The notes: generated by a model not told the origin, from the sequence alone. Shown: positions 15,276 through 24,457, numbered from the stretch's first letter. The stretch is DNA of 36,768 nucleotides from Prevotella sp. (GCA_022788105.1 JALEVZ010000046.1:1-36768), one strand, 5' to 3'. Numbers and translations: made by a program.

Positions 15276-16433
15276 ATGTTAAAACAAATAGTCAACGGCC
15301 GCATACTCACCCCACAGGGCTGGCTTGAGGGCGGTTCTTTAGTCATCGACGGCAACAAGATAAGAGCCGTGTCAAACATTGACCTCCATGTTGTCGATGC
15401 AGAGATAATAGACGCCAAAGGCTGCTATGTGGTCCCGGGCGGAGTAGACATGCACGCTCACGGCGGTGGTGGACGCGACTTTGTGGAAGGCAGCGAAGAG
15501 GCTTTCCGTGCTGCAGTCGATGCCCACATGCGTCATGGCACCACCTCTATCTTCCCCACGCTGTCGTCATCGACAGTCCCAACCATAGAGGCCGCCTGCG
15601 CAACATGTACTAAACTCATGGCAGAGGCAGACAGTCCAGTGCTCGGACTTCACATCGAGGGCCCCTACCTCAATCCTAAACAGGTCGACGCACAGGATGC
15701 AGACCAAGTCAAGTCGCCCGTGCCCGAAGAGTATGAGCCGCTGCTCGACAAGTACCCGTGCATCCGTCGCTGGGACGAGGCGCCTGAGCTGCCCGGCTCA
15801 GAAGAGTTTATCACGGCGTGTCGCAAGCACGGTGTGCTCACCGCGCTTACCTGCACCCGTGCCACCTACGAAGATGTGGCGGCAGGACACGACGCCGGTA
15901 TGACTCATGCCGCACACTTCTACAACGCCATGCCCGTGGTCTACAAAGAGCACGAGTTCAAAGTGCCTGGCACAGTAGAGAGCGTCTACGCCCTCCAAGA
16001 CATGACAGTAGAAGTCATTGCCGACGGCATACACGTGCCGCCAGTCATGCTCCACGTTGTCTATCAGATAAAAGGTGTCGAGAATACGGCGCTCATCACC
16101 GACTCGTTAGCCTACGCCGCCTGTTCTGGCAGCGTGTCGTCGGAGCCGCGTGTCATACTCGAAGACGGTGTGTGCAAGCTTGCCGACCACTCGGCGCTTG
16201 CCGGTTCCATTGCCACAATGGACACTCTCATCCGCACATGTGTGCAGAAAGCGGAGATTCCGATGATAGATGTGTTCCGTATGGCGAGTGAGACGCCCGC
16301 CAAAATTATGGGCGTGTTTGACCGCAAGGGTTCTATCGAAGAAGGCAAAGACGCCGACATCATGATGTTTGACCACGACCTCAACCTCACCTACGTTATG
16401 CAGATGGGCAACGAGGTGACCAACGAGTTATAA
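15276..16433 (+). CDS. NagA-like amidohydrolase, copy 2, metal-ligand His replaced
   Basis: 385 aa, aligned without gaps to copy 1 over its whole length and clearly a tandem duplicate. Glu128 (LHIEGPY), His214 (HAAHFYNAM) and Asp276 (LITDSLA) are kept, as is the HAH motif at 60-62. The SIGHT motif of copy 1 has become ALTCT, so the metal-binding His193 is Cys193. The substrate loop also differs (QVDAQD in place of QAGAQI). The frame is intact and the two copies remain similar, so this is not a decayed pseudogene. Either it uses a different metal or substrate, or it is inactive and regulatory. A terminator follows directly. Confidence 0.88.
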   Translation: MLKQIVNGRILTPQGWLEGGSLVIDGNKIRAVSNIDLHVVDAEIIDAKGCYVVPGGVDMHAHGGGGRDFVEGSEEAFRAAVDAHMRHGTTSIFPTLSSSTVPTIEAACATCTKLMAEADSPVLGLHIEGPYLNPKQVDAQDADQVKSPVPEEYEPLLDKYPCIRRWDEAPELPGSEEFITACRKHGVLTALTCTRATYEDVAAGHDAGMTHAAHFYNAMPVVYKEHEFKVPGTVESVYALQDMTVEVIADGIHVPPVMLHVVYQIKGVENTALITDSLAYAACSGSVSSEPRVILEDGVCKLADHSALAGSIATMDTLIRTCVQKAEIPMIDVFRMASETPAKIMGVFDRKGSIEEGKDADIMMFDHDLNLTYVMQMGNEVTNEL

Positions 16434-16441
16434 TCGTACAA

Positions 16442-16492
16442 GGTCGGTAGCAGTCGTACCCCTGTCTGGGGGCGTCTGCTGCCGGTCTTTTT
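16442..16492 (+). terminator. Terminator of the nagA pair
   Basis: Arms ggtcggtagcagtcg and cgtctgctgccggtc (with G-U pairs) enclose an inner cccc/gggg stem, followed by a T7 run. It ends the nagA operon before the next start. Confidence 0.9.
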
Positions 16493-16539
16493 TTATTTAC
16501 GGCATCACCGTGCCGACGAACAGCAACAAGCCAATAAAC

Positions 16540-19509
16540 ATGAAACAAAGCAACATACCACAGGAGTTCAGCCAGTTCTATCTAAAGGACGTGACGTTTG
16601 TCAACCTCATGATGCGGCGCATCTACAATGTGTTGATAGTGGCAAATCCATACGACGCCTTCATGCTTGAAGACGACGGACGTGTGGAAGAGAAAATATA
16701 TAACGAGTACATGGAGCTTGGCTTGCGCTATCCGCCGACGTTTACACAGGTCAGCACCACCGAGGAAGCGTTGCGTGTGCTGCGCACCATGAACATAGAC
16801 CTCGTGATATGTATGCCTGGCAATGCCGACAACGACGCCTTTACCGTGGCGCGCGACATAAAGTCGGGATTCCCCGACATACACTGTGTGGTGCTCACAC
16901 CATTCTCCCACGGCATCACGCGTCGCATGCAGAACGAAGACCTCAGCATCTTCGACTACGTGTTCTGCTGGCTCGGAAACACCAACCTCATCTTGTCCAT
17001 CATAAAACTCATTGAGGACAAGATGAACATAGAACATGACATACACGAAGACGGCGTACAGATGATATTGCTTGTAGAAGACAGCATACGCTTCTACAGC
17101 TCCATTCTACCCAATCTCTACAGCTACATACTGGCGCAAAGCAAGCGTTTCTCCACTGAGGCGCTCAACCGCCACACCGCCACGCTGCGCATGCGCGGTC
17201 GTCCAAAGGTGGTGCTTGCCCGCACATACGAAGAGGCGATGGCCATCTACGACAAGTACTCCGCCAACACGCTGGGCGTGATAAGCGACGTGCGCTTCCC
17301 TATGAACGGCGTGAAAGACCCCGAAGCGGGTCTGAAACTGCTGCGTGCCATACGTGCTAAAGACGAGTATGTGCCGCTCATTATGGAGAGTTCGGAAGCT
17401 GTAAACCGCCAGAAGGCAGAGGCTGAAGGCTTCCGCTTCGTCGATAAAAACTCCAAGAAGATAAGCATAGACCTGCGGCGTCTGCTTGAAGAGCACCTCG
17501 GCTTCGGCGACTTCATATTCCGCGACCCGAAGACCAAAGCCGAGATTATGCGCATACACAGCCTGAAGGAGTTGCAGGACAACATCTTCAAGATTCCCGA
17601 CGACTCCATGCTATACCACATCTCGCGCAACCACATGAGTCGCTGGCTGTCCGCACGTGCCATTTTCCCCGTCTCGGCGTTTCTCAAAACCGTCACGTGG
17701 CACAAGCTGAAAGACGTGCAGGCGCACCGTCAGATTATCTTCGACGCCATAGTGCAGTACCGCCACATGAAGAACATCGGCGTGGTGGCAGTGTTCGACC
17801 GTCTCAAGTTTGACGCCTATTCACACTTCGCACGCATCGGCGAGGGGTCGCTCGGAGGCAAAGGACGCGGCCTCGCCTTTCTCGACAATGTGGTGAAAAC
17901 CCATCCCGACTTCAACAAGTTCCCTGGTGTGAGCGTGCAGATTCCGAAGACGCTGGTGCTCTGTACCGACGTGTTCGACCAGTTCATGGACCAGAACAAC
18001 CTCTATCAGATAGCCCTCAGCGACGCCTCCGATGAAGACATTTTGCGACACTTCCTGCACGCACAGCTGCCCGACTCGCTTATCGGCGACTTCTTCACGT
18101 TCTTCGATGCTGTACACAGCCCCATCGCCGTGCGTTCGTCGTCGCTGCTCGAAGACGCTCACTACCAACCTTTTGCGGGTATCTACAGCACGTACATGAT
18201 TCCGTGGCTCGAAGACAAATACGCCATGCTCTCCATGCTTGCCTGTGCCATCAAGGGCGTCTACGCCTCGGTCTACTATCGCGACTCCAAGGCTTACATG
18301 ACCGCTACGAGCAACGTCATAGACCAGGAGAAGATGGCAGTGATTCTGCAACAGGTTGCAGGCCACCAATACGACGGACGCTTCTACCCGAACATCTCTG
18401 GTGTGCTGCGCTCCATCAACTACTATCCCATCGGTGACGAGAAGTCAGAAGACGGCATCGCCTCGTTGGCACTCGGACTGGGCAAGTACATTGTGGACGG
18501 CGGACAGACGCTGCGTGTCTCGCCCTACCATCCCCATCAGGTGTTGCAGACCAGCGAGTTGGAGACGGCGCTGCGCGAGACACAGACGCGCTTCTATGCC
18601 CTCGACACCACCCATGTGGGCAACGACTTCACGGTAGACGACGGCTTTAATATTTCCAGCATAAAGGTGAAGGAGGCTGTGAAAGACGGTTCCATAACCT
18701 ATCTCGCCTCCACCTACGACCCCTACGACAACGTTATACGCGACGGCATATATGAGGGCGGCCGTAAGGTCATAAGCTTCTCTGCCGTGCTTCAGCAGGA
18801 TGTGTTCCCACTGCCGGAGTTGTTGCAGATGTCTATGAAGTATGGTGCCGAGAGCATGCGACGCCCAGTAGAGATAGAGTTTGCCTGCAACCTCAACGAC
18901 GACCGCACGGGTGAGTTCTACCTATTGCAGATAAGGCCTATCGTAGACTCTAAGCAGATGCTCGACGAAGACGTGGCAGCCATCGACGACAGCCGTTGTC
19001 TGCTGCGCTCACACAACTCGTTGGGTCACGGCATAAGCGACGACGTGACCGACGTGGTTTATGTAAAGACGTCTGACGACTTCACAGCGGCAAACAACCA
19101 CTATATTGCCGACGACATCGAACGCATCAATCGCCAGTTCCTCGACAGCGGACGCGGCTACGTGCTCGTGGGTCCCGGCCGCTGGGGGTCGAGCGATCCG
19201 TGGCTCGGTGTGCCGGTGAAGTGGCCACACATCAGTGGTGCAAAGGTCATCGTGGAGGTGGCACTGAAAAACTACCGCGTAGACCCGAGCCAGGGCACGC
19301 ACTTCTTTCAAAACCTCACGAGCTTCGGAGTGGGCTATTTCACCATCGACACCAACACCTCAAACGGACTCTATCGCAAAGACGTGCTCGACGCGTTGCC
19401 AGCAGTGGAGGAAACTCCGTATGTGCGACACGTGCGCTTCGACAGTGCGCTTCGCATTATGATGGACGGCAAAAAGCAAGAAGGCGTGGTGTTGTTGCCT
19501 AATAGCTGA
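16540..19509 (+). CDS. Receiver-receiver-PEP synthase ATP-binding fusion protein
   Basis: 989 aa from ATG at 16540; a GTG 30 bp upstream is also in frame. Residues 28-160 form a receiver-like fold whose phospho-site is lost (DLVICMPG, Met in place of Asp). Residues 175-325 form a second receiver with ILLVEDS, VISDVRFPMNG (phospho-Asp250) and FVDKNSKK (Lys303) intact. From about 436 a PPDK N-terminal (PEP/pyruvate-binding) domain begins: GEGSLGGKGRGLAFL near 434-448, then PIAVRSSSLLEDAHYQPFAG near 528-547. I see neither the phosphohistidine swivel domain nor the PEP-binding barrel of full PEP synthase. The C-terminal 180 residues carry YVLVGPGRWGSSDPWLGVPV and a later DPSQGTHFFQNLTSFGVGYF. Similar proteins occur in Bacteroidota but their role is unknown to me. 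It stands alone, after nagA. Confidence 0.87.
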   Translation: MKQSNIPQEFSQFYLKDVTFVNLMMRRIYNVLIVANPYDAFMLEDDGRVEEKIYNEYMELGLRYPPTFTQVSTTEEALRVLRTMNIDLVICMPGNADNDAFTVARDIKSGFPDIHCVVLTPFSHGITRRMQNEDLSIFDYVFCWLGNTNLILSIIKLIEDKMNIEHDIHEDGVQMILLVEDSIRFYSSILPNLYSYILAQSKRFSTEALNRHTATLRMRGRPKVVLARTYEEAMAIYDKYSANTLGVISDVRFPMNGVKDPEAGLKLLRAIRAKDEYVPLIMESSEAVNRQKAEAEGFRFVDKNSKKISIDLRRLLEEHLGFGDFIFRDPKTKAEIMRIHSLKELQDNIFKIPDDSMLYHISRNHMSRWLSARAIFPVSAFLKTVTWHKLKDVQAHRQIIFDAIVQYRHMKNIGVVAVFDRLKFDAYSHFARIGEGSLGGKGRGLAFLDNVVKTHPDFNKFPGVSVQIPKTLVLCTDVFDQFMDQNNLYQIALSDASDEDILRHFLHAQLPDSLIGDFFTFFDAVHSPIAVRSSSLLEDAHYQPFAGIYSTYMIPWLEDKYAMLSMLACAIKGVYASVYYRDSKAYMTATSNVIDQEKMAVILQQVAGHQYDGRFYPNISGVLRSINYYPIGDEKSEDGIASLALGLGKYIVDGGQTLRVSPYHPHQVLQTSELETALRETQTRFYALDTTHVGNDFTVDDGFNISSIKVKEAVKDGSITYLASTYDPYDNVIRDGIYEGGRKVISFSAVLQQDVFPLPELLQMSMKYGAESMRRPVEIEFACNLNDDRTGEFYLLQIRPIVDSKQMLDEDVAAIDDSRCLLRSHNSLGHGISDDVTDVVYVKTSDDFTAANNHYIADDIERINRQFLDSGRGYVLVGPGRWGSSDPWLGVPVKWPHISGAKVIVEVALKNYRVDPSQGTHFFQNLTSFGVGYFTIDTNTSNGLYRKDVLDALPAVEETPYVRHVRFDSALRIMMDGKKQEGVVLLPNS

Positions 19510-19521
19510 CACGTTGCTACG

Positions 19522-19581
19522 TTTGACGACCGCTTGCGTATAGAAACAAAATTTGACGACCGCTTGCGTATAAAAACAAAA
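19522..19581. repeat. 30-nt direct repeat x2
   Basis: Two 30-nt units (19522-19551 and 19552-19581) that differ by one base; each starts tttgacgaccgcttgcgtat. It sits just after the stop of the receiver/PEP-synthase gene and runs into the terminator. Confidence 0.85.
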
Positions 19582-19621
19582 ATGGCTCGGCGTGGGTCCG
19601 TAAGACCTGTGCCGAGCCATT
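19581..19621 (-). terminator. Terminator of the 608-aa/61-aa gene pair
   Basis: Arms aatggctcggc / gccgagccatt (11 bp) with an inner ggtc/gacc pair. On the minus strand the T run (complement of the A run at 19573-19582) follows, so it mainly ends the minus-strand pair; it may also work for the convergent gene. Confidence 0.82.
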
Positions 19622-19664
19622 GCTGTTTATAGCCTGTTGCCCTGTGGCGACGCGGTGCCGATTG

Positions 19665-19850
19665 TTATTCCCACACGTCGTTTATCTTGAGTTTCGACGC
19701 TGCCTGCTGGGCGTTGCCGCCAAGTATGGTGCCAGGCGACACTTCTATTATGTCGCCAGGAGTGTAGGTGTTGCTTCCTGCGAGCAGTGCTGCTTCTGCG
19801 CTGGCTGCTATCACGGTTGTTGCAGGAGCTGTATATTTTCTCTTTTCCAT
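19665..19850 (-). CDS. 61-aa peptide with a YxxP...LLAGS pattern
   Basis: 61 aa: MEKRKYTAPATTVIAASAEA followed by ALLAGS, a Thr/Pro/Ile stretch (PGDIIEVSPG) and a polar end QAASKLKINDVWE. Short Bacteroidota proteins opening with a Lys-rich stretch, YxxPxTxVI and LLAGS are, as I recall, common and unassigned. There is no real hydrophobic signal core, so it may be a processed leader-type peptide, with cleavage near LLAGS as a guess. It lies 41 bp after the stop of the secreted 608-aa protein on the same strand and before a shared terminator, so they are very likely cotranscribed. Confidence 0.75.
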   Translation of the reverse strand: MEKRKYTAPATTVIAASAEAALLAGSNTYTPGDIIEVSPGTILGGNAQQAASKLKINDVWE

Positions 19851-19891
19851 GTGTTTTGTTTGGTAGTTAAGTTGTTTGTGTGGGCGTGGAG

Positions 19892-21718
19892 TTACTTCAC
19901 CACCACCTTCTTGTTGCCCACAATGTAAATCCCTTTCTTCAGTCCGGCAGTGGTAGTGCCGATGTACTGGCCGTCGATGGAGTACACCTTGTCAGCATTG
20001 AACTGTGCGCCGCCGTCGATAGAGTCTATAGATGTCACCACGTCGCCGAAGCTAACCTGTGCCGAAGCCACGTCGCCGAGTATGCCTGAGAAGTAGGCGC
20101 GGAAGCCCTTCAGCAGATTGGCGTTTTCAATAGTGGTGTCGGGGCGTGTGAGCTTATTGTCGGTATTGAAGAACACGTCGGTGTCGAGGAGGCGTGTGGC
20201 GTTGAAGGTGCCGTTGAACGCAACGCTGCCTGTGCCGCTCACGCTGCCGGGACCGCTCACGCCGTCAAGCTCGGTGTCGACCAGCATCAGCAGTGACTGG
20301 TCTGTGGTGGGTTTGAGGAGGTAGGGCTGTCCAGACACTATCGACTCTGCATCTTTGAAGTAGAGCGTGCTGCCCTCCTGTCGGTCAAACGCCTTCAGCT
20401 CTGTGCCCTCGCCGAAGATGGCGTCTATCTCGCTCTTGTCGAAGTTGAACGGCAGACAGATGGTGTTCCAATATGCTGTAGAGAAGTTGCGGCTCAGAGC
20501 TACATTCACCGTCTCGCCGTTGTTGGCAGACAGCTTGTCGCTGTTGTCCTCGGCGTTGTCGTCGAGGTAGATGGCGCGTTCGATTCTGACTTCGTCTAAG
20601 AACAGACAGCCGCCAGTGCTACATTTGAAGGTGATTTTGGTGTCAGGGGTGGCGTCTACTATGGGTACCATGAAGTCGGTGAATTCGCCCTGTGTCAGCG
20701 ACACTTCCTTTATGGGGAGTGTACCACCGCCAGAGATGGACAGCTCTAAGCTTGTTCTCGTGCCTCGGTTCTGTCCTGCGCGGAAATAAAGGAAAGCGTC
20801 TCCAAAGAGGTTGGTAAGTGCAGGAGTGGTAGCGCTGGCACTCATCTCCAAACGCAGACAGCTGCTTGCCTTGTAGGCTTCGGCTCCCACAACGGCTTTA
20901 TTGTCTGTCCATCCACTGTTGTCGAACGACTGTTTGCCAGGGCCTGTGCCTATTCCGAATACATCCCACTGTCCGTCGTTGCCTCCTTTGCCTTCCATCT
21001 TGTTGAACGACTCATAGAAGTATGTGCCTTTTCTTACTACGTAGAGGGTGTAAGAAGTTTCTGACTCTATCGCCTCGTCGTCGCCAGCGAATGTGGCTTT
21101 GATGGTTGCGGCGCCCAAAGCCAGACCTTTCACGGTGCCGTCGGCGTCAACAGATGCTATGTCGGGGTTCTCGCTGGTGTAAGTGATGGTCTTGCCCGAC
21201 ATGTCGGCGTTAGGTGCTGTGAGTTCTGCTGCGAACTTAGAGGTAGCGCCAATCTCTAAGGTGTTGACATCTTTGTCAAACTTGAGGGTTGTAACGCACT
21301 TGTCAAACAAGGTGACAAGCACTTTGGAGAACTTTACTTCGTCCGATACTGTCATGCTGACTTCTGTCGCATTGCCAGTCCATTCGCCTGTCTCGGCGTT
21401 GAATCCGTCTGCAGAAAGCTTTGTGAGTTTTTCTCCTCCAACGAACTGAATCTTTGTTATCTTCTTGCTTGAAGAGAATGCAAGGGTCTTGTTGTAAAGG
21501 AGTCCTTTACGTACTACGTACTTGTCGGTAGCAAATGTGGCGTTGTTGCTGTGCATCTTGACGCCGTCTTTTGTTACTTCATCGGCGACATCGCCGATAG
21601 TAAACTTTGTCTTTGTTCCTTTGTCTACTCCTGCAACAAACTCTACTACGGTTTGTGCATAGCTACTCAAGCCCACAAACAGCAGAGTGAGCATGAGTAA
21701 GAATCTGAATTGTTTCAT
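19892..21718 (-). CDS. Secreted Ig-like protein with type IX-like C-terminal domain
   Basis: 608 aa. Signal peptide MKQFRFLLMLTLLFVGLSSYA, cut after SYA. A bacterial Ig-like (BIG2) region at about 140-228 (ATSKFAAELTAPNADMSGKT, then YTSENPDIASVDADGTVKGL). A jelly-roll-like middle follows (about 230-390), then AYWNTICLPFNFDKSEIDAI, a domain common in secreted Prevotella proteins (about 410-530). The end VYSIDGQYIGTTTAGLKKGI then YIVGNKKVVVK matches type A C-terminal sorting tails of the type IX secretion system. It is probably exported to the surface or outside. The substrate is unknown. The leader is about 135 nt and holds a ctgccgcgcggcag palindrome. The 61-aa peptide gene follows in the same unit. 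Confidence 0.82.
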   Translation of the reverse strand: MKQFRFLLMLTLLFVGLSSYAQTVVEFVAGVDKGTKTKFTIGDVADEVTKDGVKMHSNNATFATDKYVVRKGLLYNKTLAFSSSKKITKIQFVGGEKLTKLSADGFNAETGEWTGNATEVSMTVSDEVKFSKVLVTLFDKCVTTLKFDKDVNTLEIGATSKFAAELTAPNADMSGKTITYTSENPDIASVDADGTVKGLALGAATIKATFAGDDEAIESETSYTLYVVRKGTYFYESFNKMEGKGGNDGQWDVFGIGTGPGKQSFDNSGWTDNKAVVGAEAYKASSCLRLEMSASATTPALTNLFGDAFLYFRAGQNRGTRTSLELSISGGGTLPIKEVSLTQGEFTDFMVPIVDATPDTKITFKCSTGGCLFLDEVRIERAIYLDDNAEDNSDKLSANNGETVNVALSRNFSTAYWNTICLPFNFDKSEIDAIFGEGTELKAFDRQEGSTLYFKDAESIVSGQPYLLKPTTDQSLLMLVDTELDGVSGPGSVSGTGSVAFNGTFNATRLLDTDVFFNTDNKLTRPDTTIENANLLKGFRAYFSGILGDVASAQVSFGDVVTSIDSIDGGAQFNADKVYSIDGQYIGTTTAGLKKGIYIVGNKKVVVK

Positions 21719-21860
21719 TTTTCTATTAATTGACCTTTTTGTTATTATTATCTTTTAGCTCTTTGGGCGTGGCTACAATGTCGCGTTGTGCCGACTCCCA
21801 GTCGTGTTGTTTATCTGAACTGCCGCGCGGCAGTGTATGTGAGAATTAATAAATCGGGTG

Positions 21861-21891
21861 CAAAGTTAGCAAAAAAAACAGAAAACTCAAT
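21861..21891 (-). promoter_or_regulatory. Promoter of the 608-aa secreted protein gene
   Basis: Minus-strand TAACTTTG (21868-21861) with ATTG (21891-21888) 19 nt upstream. The transcript would start near 21855. Confidence 0.6.
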
Positions 21892-21958
21892 AAGAAAGAA
21901 AGTTTTTCTTTTACTAACTTGATATATATTAATGTGTTGTCTATTACCTGTTTATGCA

Positions 21959-21997
21959 AATCAGCCAATGGCGGAAAGCTCCCTCCATTGGCTGATT
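21959..21997 (-). other. Hairpin downstream of the permease gene
   Basis: 13-bp perfect arms aatcagccaatgg / ccattggctgatt (21959-21971 and 21985-21997). No T run on either strand. It lies between the permease stop (22068) and the 608-aa promoter; it may stabilise the mRNA 3' end. Confidence 0.5.
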
Positions 21998-22067
21998 GTG
22001 TGTGGCGCCGCTTGCCGATAGGTGTTGATGGCAGCGCCAACGCTTGATGTAGTAGGGTGCAGTGGCG

Positions 22068-23339
22068 TTATTTCATGGCGCTTCTCTTCTTCAGTGCGTA
22101 TGCCAACACTATGGCGAAACCTACGAGCGGGATGAAGAACGGCGTGATGAAGTTGCCTGTAGAGTCGGCGATGAGGCCCATCAGTAGGAATCCGCAGCCG
22201 CCAACGGGTGTCATCATGAGTATCGACGAGGCGCTCTTGGTGAGGTTGCCGAGGCCGTTGAGTGTAAGCGAGAAGATGGTGGGGAACATGATTGCCTCAA
22301 ACAGATAGTTGGCAATGAGTGCTGCAAGCGATATGTGCTCAATGTCGAGCAGCACGAGTGCCATGCACACTACAGTGCCGACGCCGCAAATGGTGAGCAT
22401 GGTCTCTGCAGCTACGCGGCGCATTATCCAGCTGCCTATGAAGCGTCCAATCATAAATACGAACAAGGCGCCGGTTATGACGTTGGCTGCTGACTGGTCG
22501 CCCATCCATCCCTGACCTGTCACGAAGTTGATGAAGTAGCTGTTGATAGATATCTCTGCCACCTCATAGGCAAGCAGTGCGGAGAGCCCGAAGAGGAACA
22601 TGCGGTTGCTGAACAGGCGACGCAGGTTGGCGGTACCGCTGGTTGGCTGGTCGGAGGCAGCCTCTTCGTCGTGTCTAATCTCTGGTAAGCTGACGCGTGA
22701 AAACACCACTGCGATGACGAGCACCAGCGCTCCCATGATGGCGTAGGGCACTGCCACATTGCCACCGTCGGCATTGTCGCCCTTGAACAGGAACTGTCCG
22801 ACGCCGAATGTGGCAAACATGCAGCCCAGTCCGTTGAACGACTGCGAGAAGTTCAGGCGGCTTGTGGCGGTCTCTTTCGGTCCCAACTCTGTGGCGTAGG
22901 GGTTTGCAGCTGTCTCAAGGAACGTCAGTCCGCAGCCTATAACAAACAGTGCGGCGAGGAAAGCGTAGAACGTTCCCATTGCCGAACAGGGTATGAACAG
23001 CAGCGAACCGAGTCCGAACAGCAACAGTCCAAACACCACTCCGCGTCTGTAGCCGAAGCGGTTGATGAACAGTCCTGACGGTATGGCCATTAGGAAGTAG
23101 CCGAGATAGGTCGTGACCTGTATGAGTGCAGACTGTGTAATGCTGATGTCGAGCGTGTTTTGGAAGTGCTTGTTCAGCACGTCGAGTATGGCACGCGCAA
23201 AGCCCCACATAAAAAACAGTGAGGTGATGAGCACGAACGGCACTATGTACTGCCTGTTGCTCAGTGATATTTTCTTCTTTTCCATTTGTCTTTTAAGGCT
23301 TTCGTTTGCTGGCTCCATTATGTCATTTGCCCGCCTCAC
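22068..23339 (-). CDS. Sugar MFS permease, FucP/NagP type
   Basis: 423 aa with about 12 hydrophobic segments. FFMWGFARAILDVLNKHFQ near residues 43-61 is the hallmark N-terminal helix of L-fucose/glucose-type sugar:H+ symporters; ETAANPYATELGP and SRLNFSQSFNGLG follow in TM4-5. A cytoplasmic hinge (LPEIRHDEEAASDQ) precedes the C-terminal half. It imports a free sugar into the cytoplasm. Given tandem nagA in the window, GlcNAc is a candidate, but nagA is 6 kb away and on the other strand. Alternative starts exist at 23318 and 23285; I give the longest. It lies 71 bp after the DUF4831 gene on the same strand. Confidence 0.87.
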   Translation of the reverse strand: MRRANDIMEPANESLKRQMEKKKISLSNRQYIVPFVLITSLFFMWGFARAILDVLNKHFQNTLDISITQSALIQVTTYLGYFLMAIPSGLFINRFGYRRGVVFGLLLFGLGSLLFIPCSAMGTFYAFLAALFVIGCGLTFLETAANPYATELGPKETATSRLNFSQSFNGLGCMFATFGVGQFLFKGDNADGGNVAVPYAIMGALVLVIAVVFSRVSLPEIRHDEEAASDQPTSGTANLRRLFSNRMFLFGLSALLAYEVAEISINSYFINFVTGQGWMGDQSAANVITGALFVFMIGRFIGSWIMRRVAAETMLTICGVGTVVCMALVLLDIEHISLAALIANYLFEAIMFPTIFSLTLNGLGNLTKSASSILMMTPVGGCGFLLMGLIADSTGNFITPFFIPLVGFAIVLAYALKKRSAMK

Positions 23340-23410
23340 CTTTGTGATTAAAAGTTCTCTCTTTATGTTTTCCTGTGTCGTTAAGAATGTTTTTCTGTGC
23401 TGTTAAGATT

Positions 23411-24454
23411 CTATTCCAGTGGTTCCGACTTCAAACTGACAACGTTTCCAGTCACAGGATTGAGCACGATGTGTGACGTTATCTTCTTTCCCCACAGCGC
23501 ACCGCTGAGCATTTCTACCCTTCCGAACTGCGCGGCATAGGTGCTATACTGTGCGATGTTGCGTCCGTCGTGAGTCAAAGTGAGCTTTATCTTGCCGGGA
23601 AGACTTACTCCTATCTGCAACTCGTCTTTCTTTTTCTTGTCTTCGCCGGTAGTGGGGAGCTCGCTGATGATGTTCTCATCTTCCACAACGACGTAGTAGG
23701 GCGCACCTGCCAGGTCGTCGTTGGCGGTCAGACCGAAGTGGTGTGAGAAGCGGAAAGCGAGCGTCTTGCTCTCGCCCTTGACGGGTATGACGGTCACAAC
23801 CTGTTCGGTCGTGTCTTTCACCGTGGTGCCTTGAAACACCTGGGTGAGTGCCTTCTCCTGTGTAGCGAGCTGTGCCAGCATCAGCTTGAGCTGCTCGCCG
23901 TCTTTCGGCATGAAGTCCGCCTCACCGCGAGAGAGCTGGTTTCGACTGTCGCGTATGTCGTAGATTTCCTGTGCAATGAGTCGCGCCATGGTGGGCAGAT
24001 TGCCCGATGAGAGTATGTCTTGGCTCATATAGTCTTCCGGATTGAGCGGTGCAGGCTGCGGTGCGGGCTTGAATGGCACGGGCTGTGGTGCGAGTTGCGC
24101 CTTCGCATTGATAGCCATGAGCACGCCGTTGCGGTCGCAATCCAGACTCACGATGCTGTGTTTCTTGTCAATCATGACGCTGAATTGCTTTGAAGAGTCG
24201 GGCACTGCGGTGGGACGGAACTCCACTCCCACGATGCGATAGCTGACGTTTGGCTTGGCGTCGGCAGCCTTTTTAAAATATATTTCCGAATATCCGGCAA
24301 GGCGACCAGGTGTGTAAGTGGTCTTCTCTATGCGCAGTGCCATCTGCACGGCGGTCTTAGGCAGGAAGTATGTGACGCCTCCTGGGGCGTTCTGTGCTGC
24401 CGCTGTCGCCATTGAGGCTGCGGCAATCATGATGGCTGACAATAGTCTTTTCAT
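23411..24454 (-). CDS. DUF4831 family secreted protein
   Basis: 347 aa with signal peptide MKRLLSAIMIAAASMATAAA. After it, VTYFLPKTAVQMALRIEKTTYTPGRLAGY is typical of the DUF4831 family of Bacteroidota. Later segments include SYRIVGVEFRPTAVPDSSKQ, a Pro/Gln-rich linker (QLAPQPVPFKPAPQPAP), and HFGLTANDDLAGAPYYVVVE. Predicted to be periplasmic; no function is established that I know of. A 22-nt tandem array (F) begins 4 bp upstream of its start codon. Upstream is nnr (187 bp) and downstream the permease (71 bp), all on one strand, so an operon is possible. Confidence 0.82.
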   Translation of the reverse strand: MKRLLSAIMIAAASMATAAAQNAPGGVTYFLPKTAVQMALRIEKTTYTPGRLAGYSEIYFKKAADAKPNVSYRIVGVEFRPTAVPDSSKQFSVMIDKKHSIVSLDCDRNGVLMAINAKAQLAPQPVPFKPAPQPAPLNPEDYMSQDILSSGNLPTMARLIAQEIYDIRDSRNQLSRGEADFMPKDGEQLKLMLAQLATQEKALTQVFQGTTVKDTTEQVVTVIPVKGESKTLAFRFSHHFGLTANDDLAGAPYYVVVEDENIISELPTTGEDKKKKDELQIGVSLPGKIKLTLTHDGRNIAQYSTYAAQFGRVEMLSGALWGKKITSHIVLNPVTGNVVSLKSEPLE

Positions 24455-24457
24455 GTC

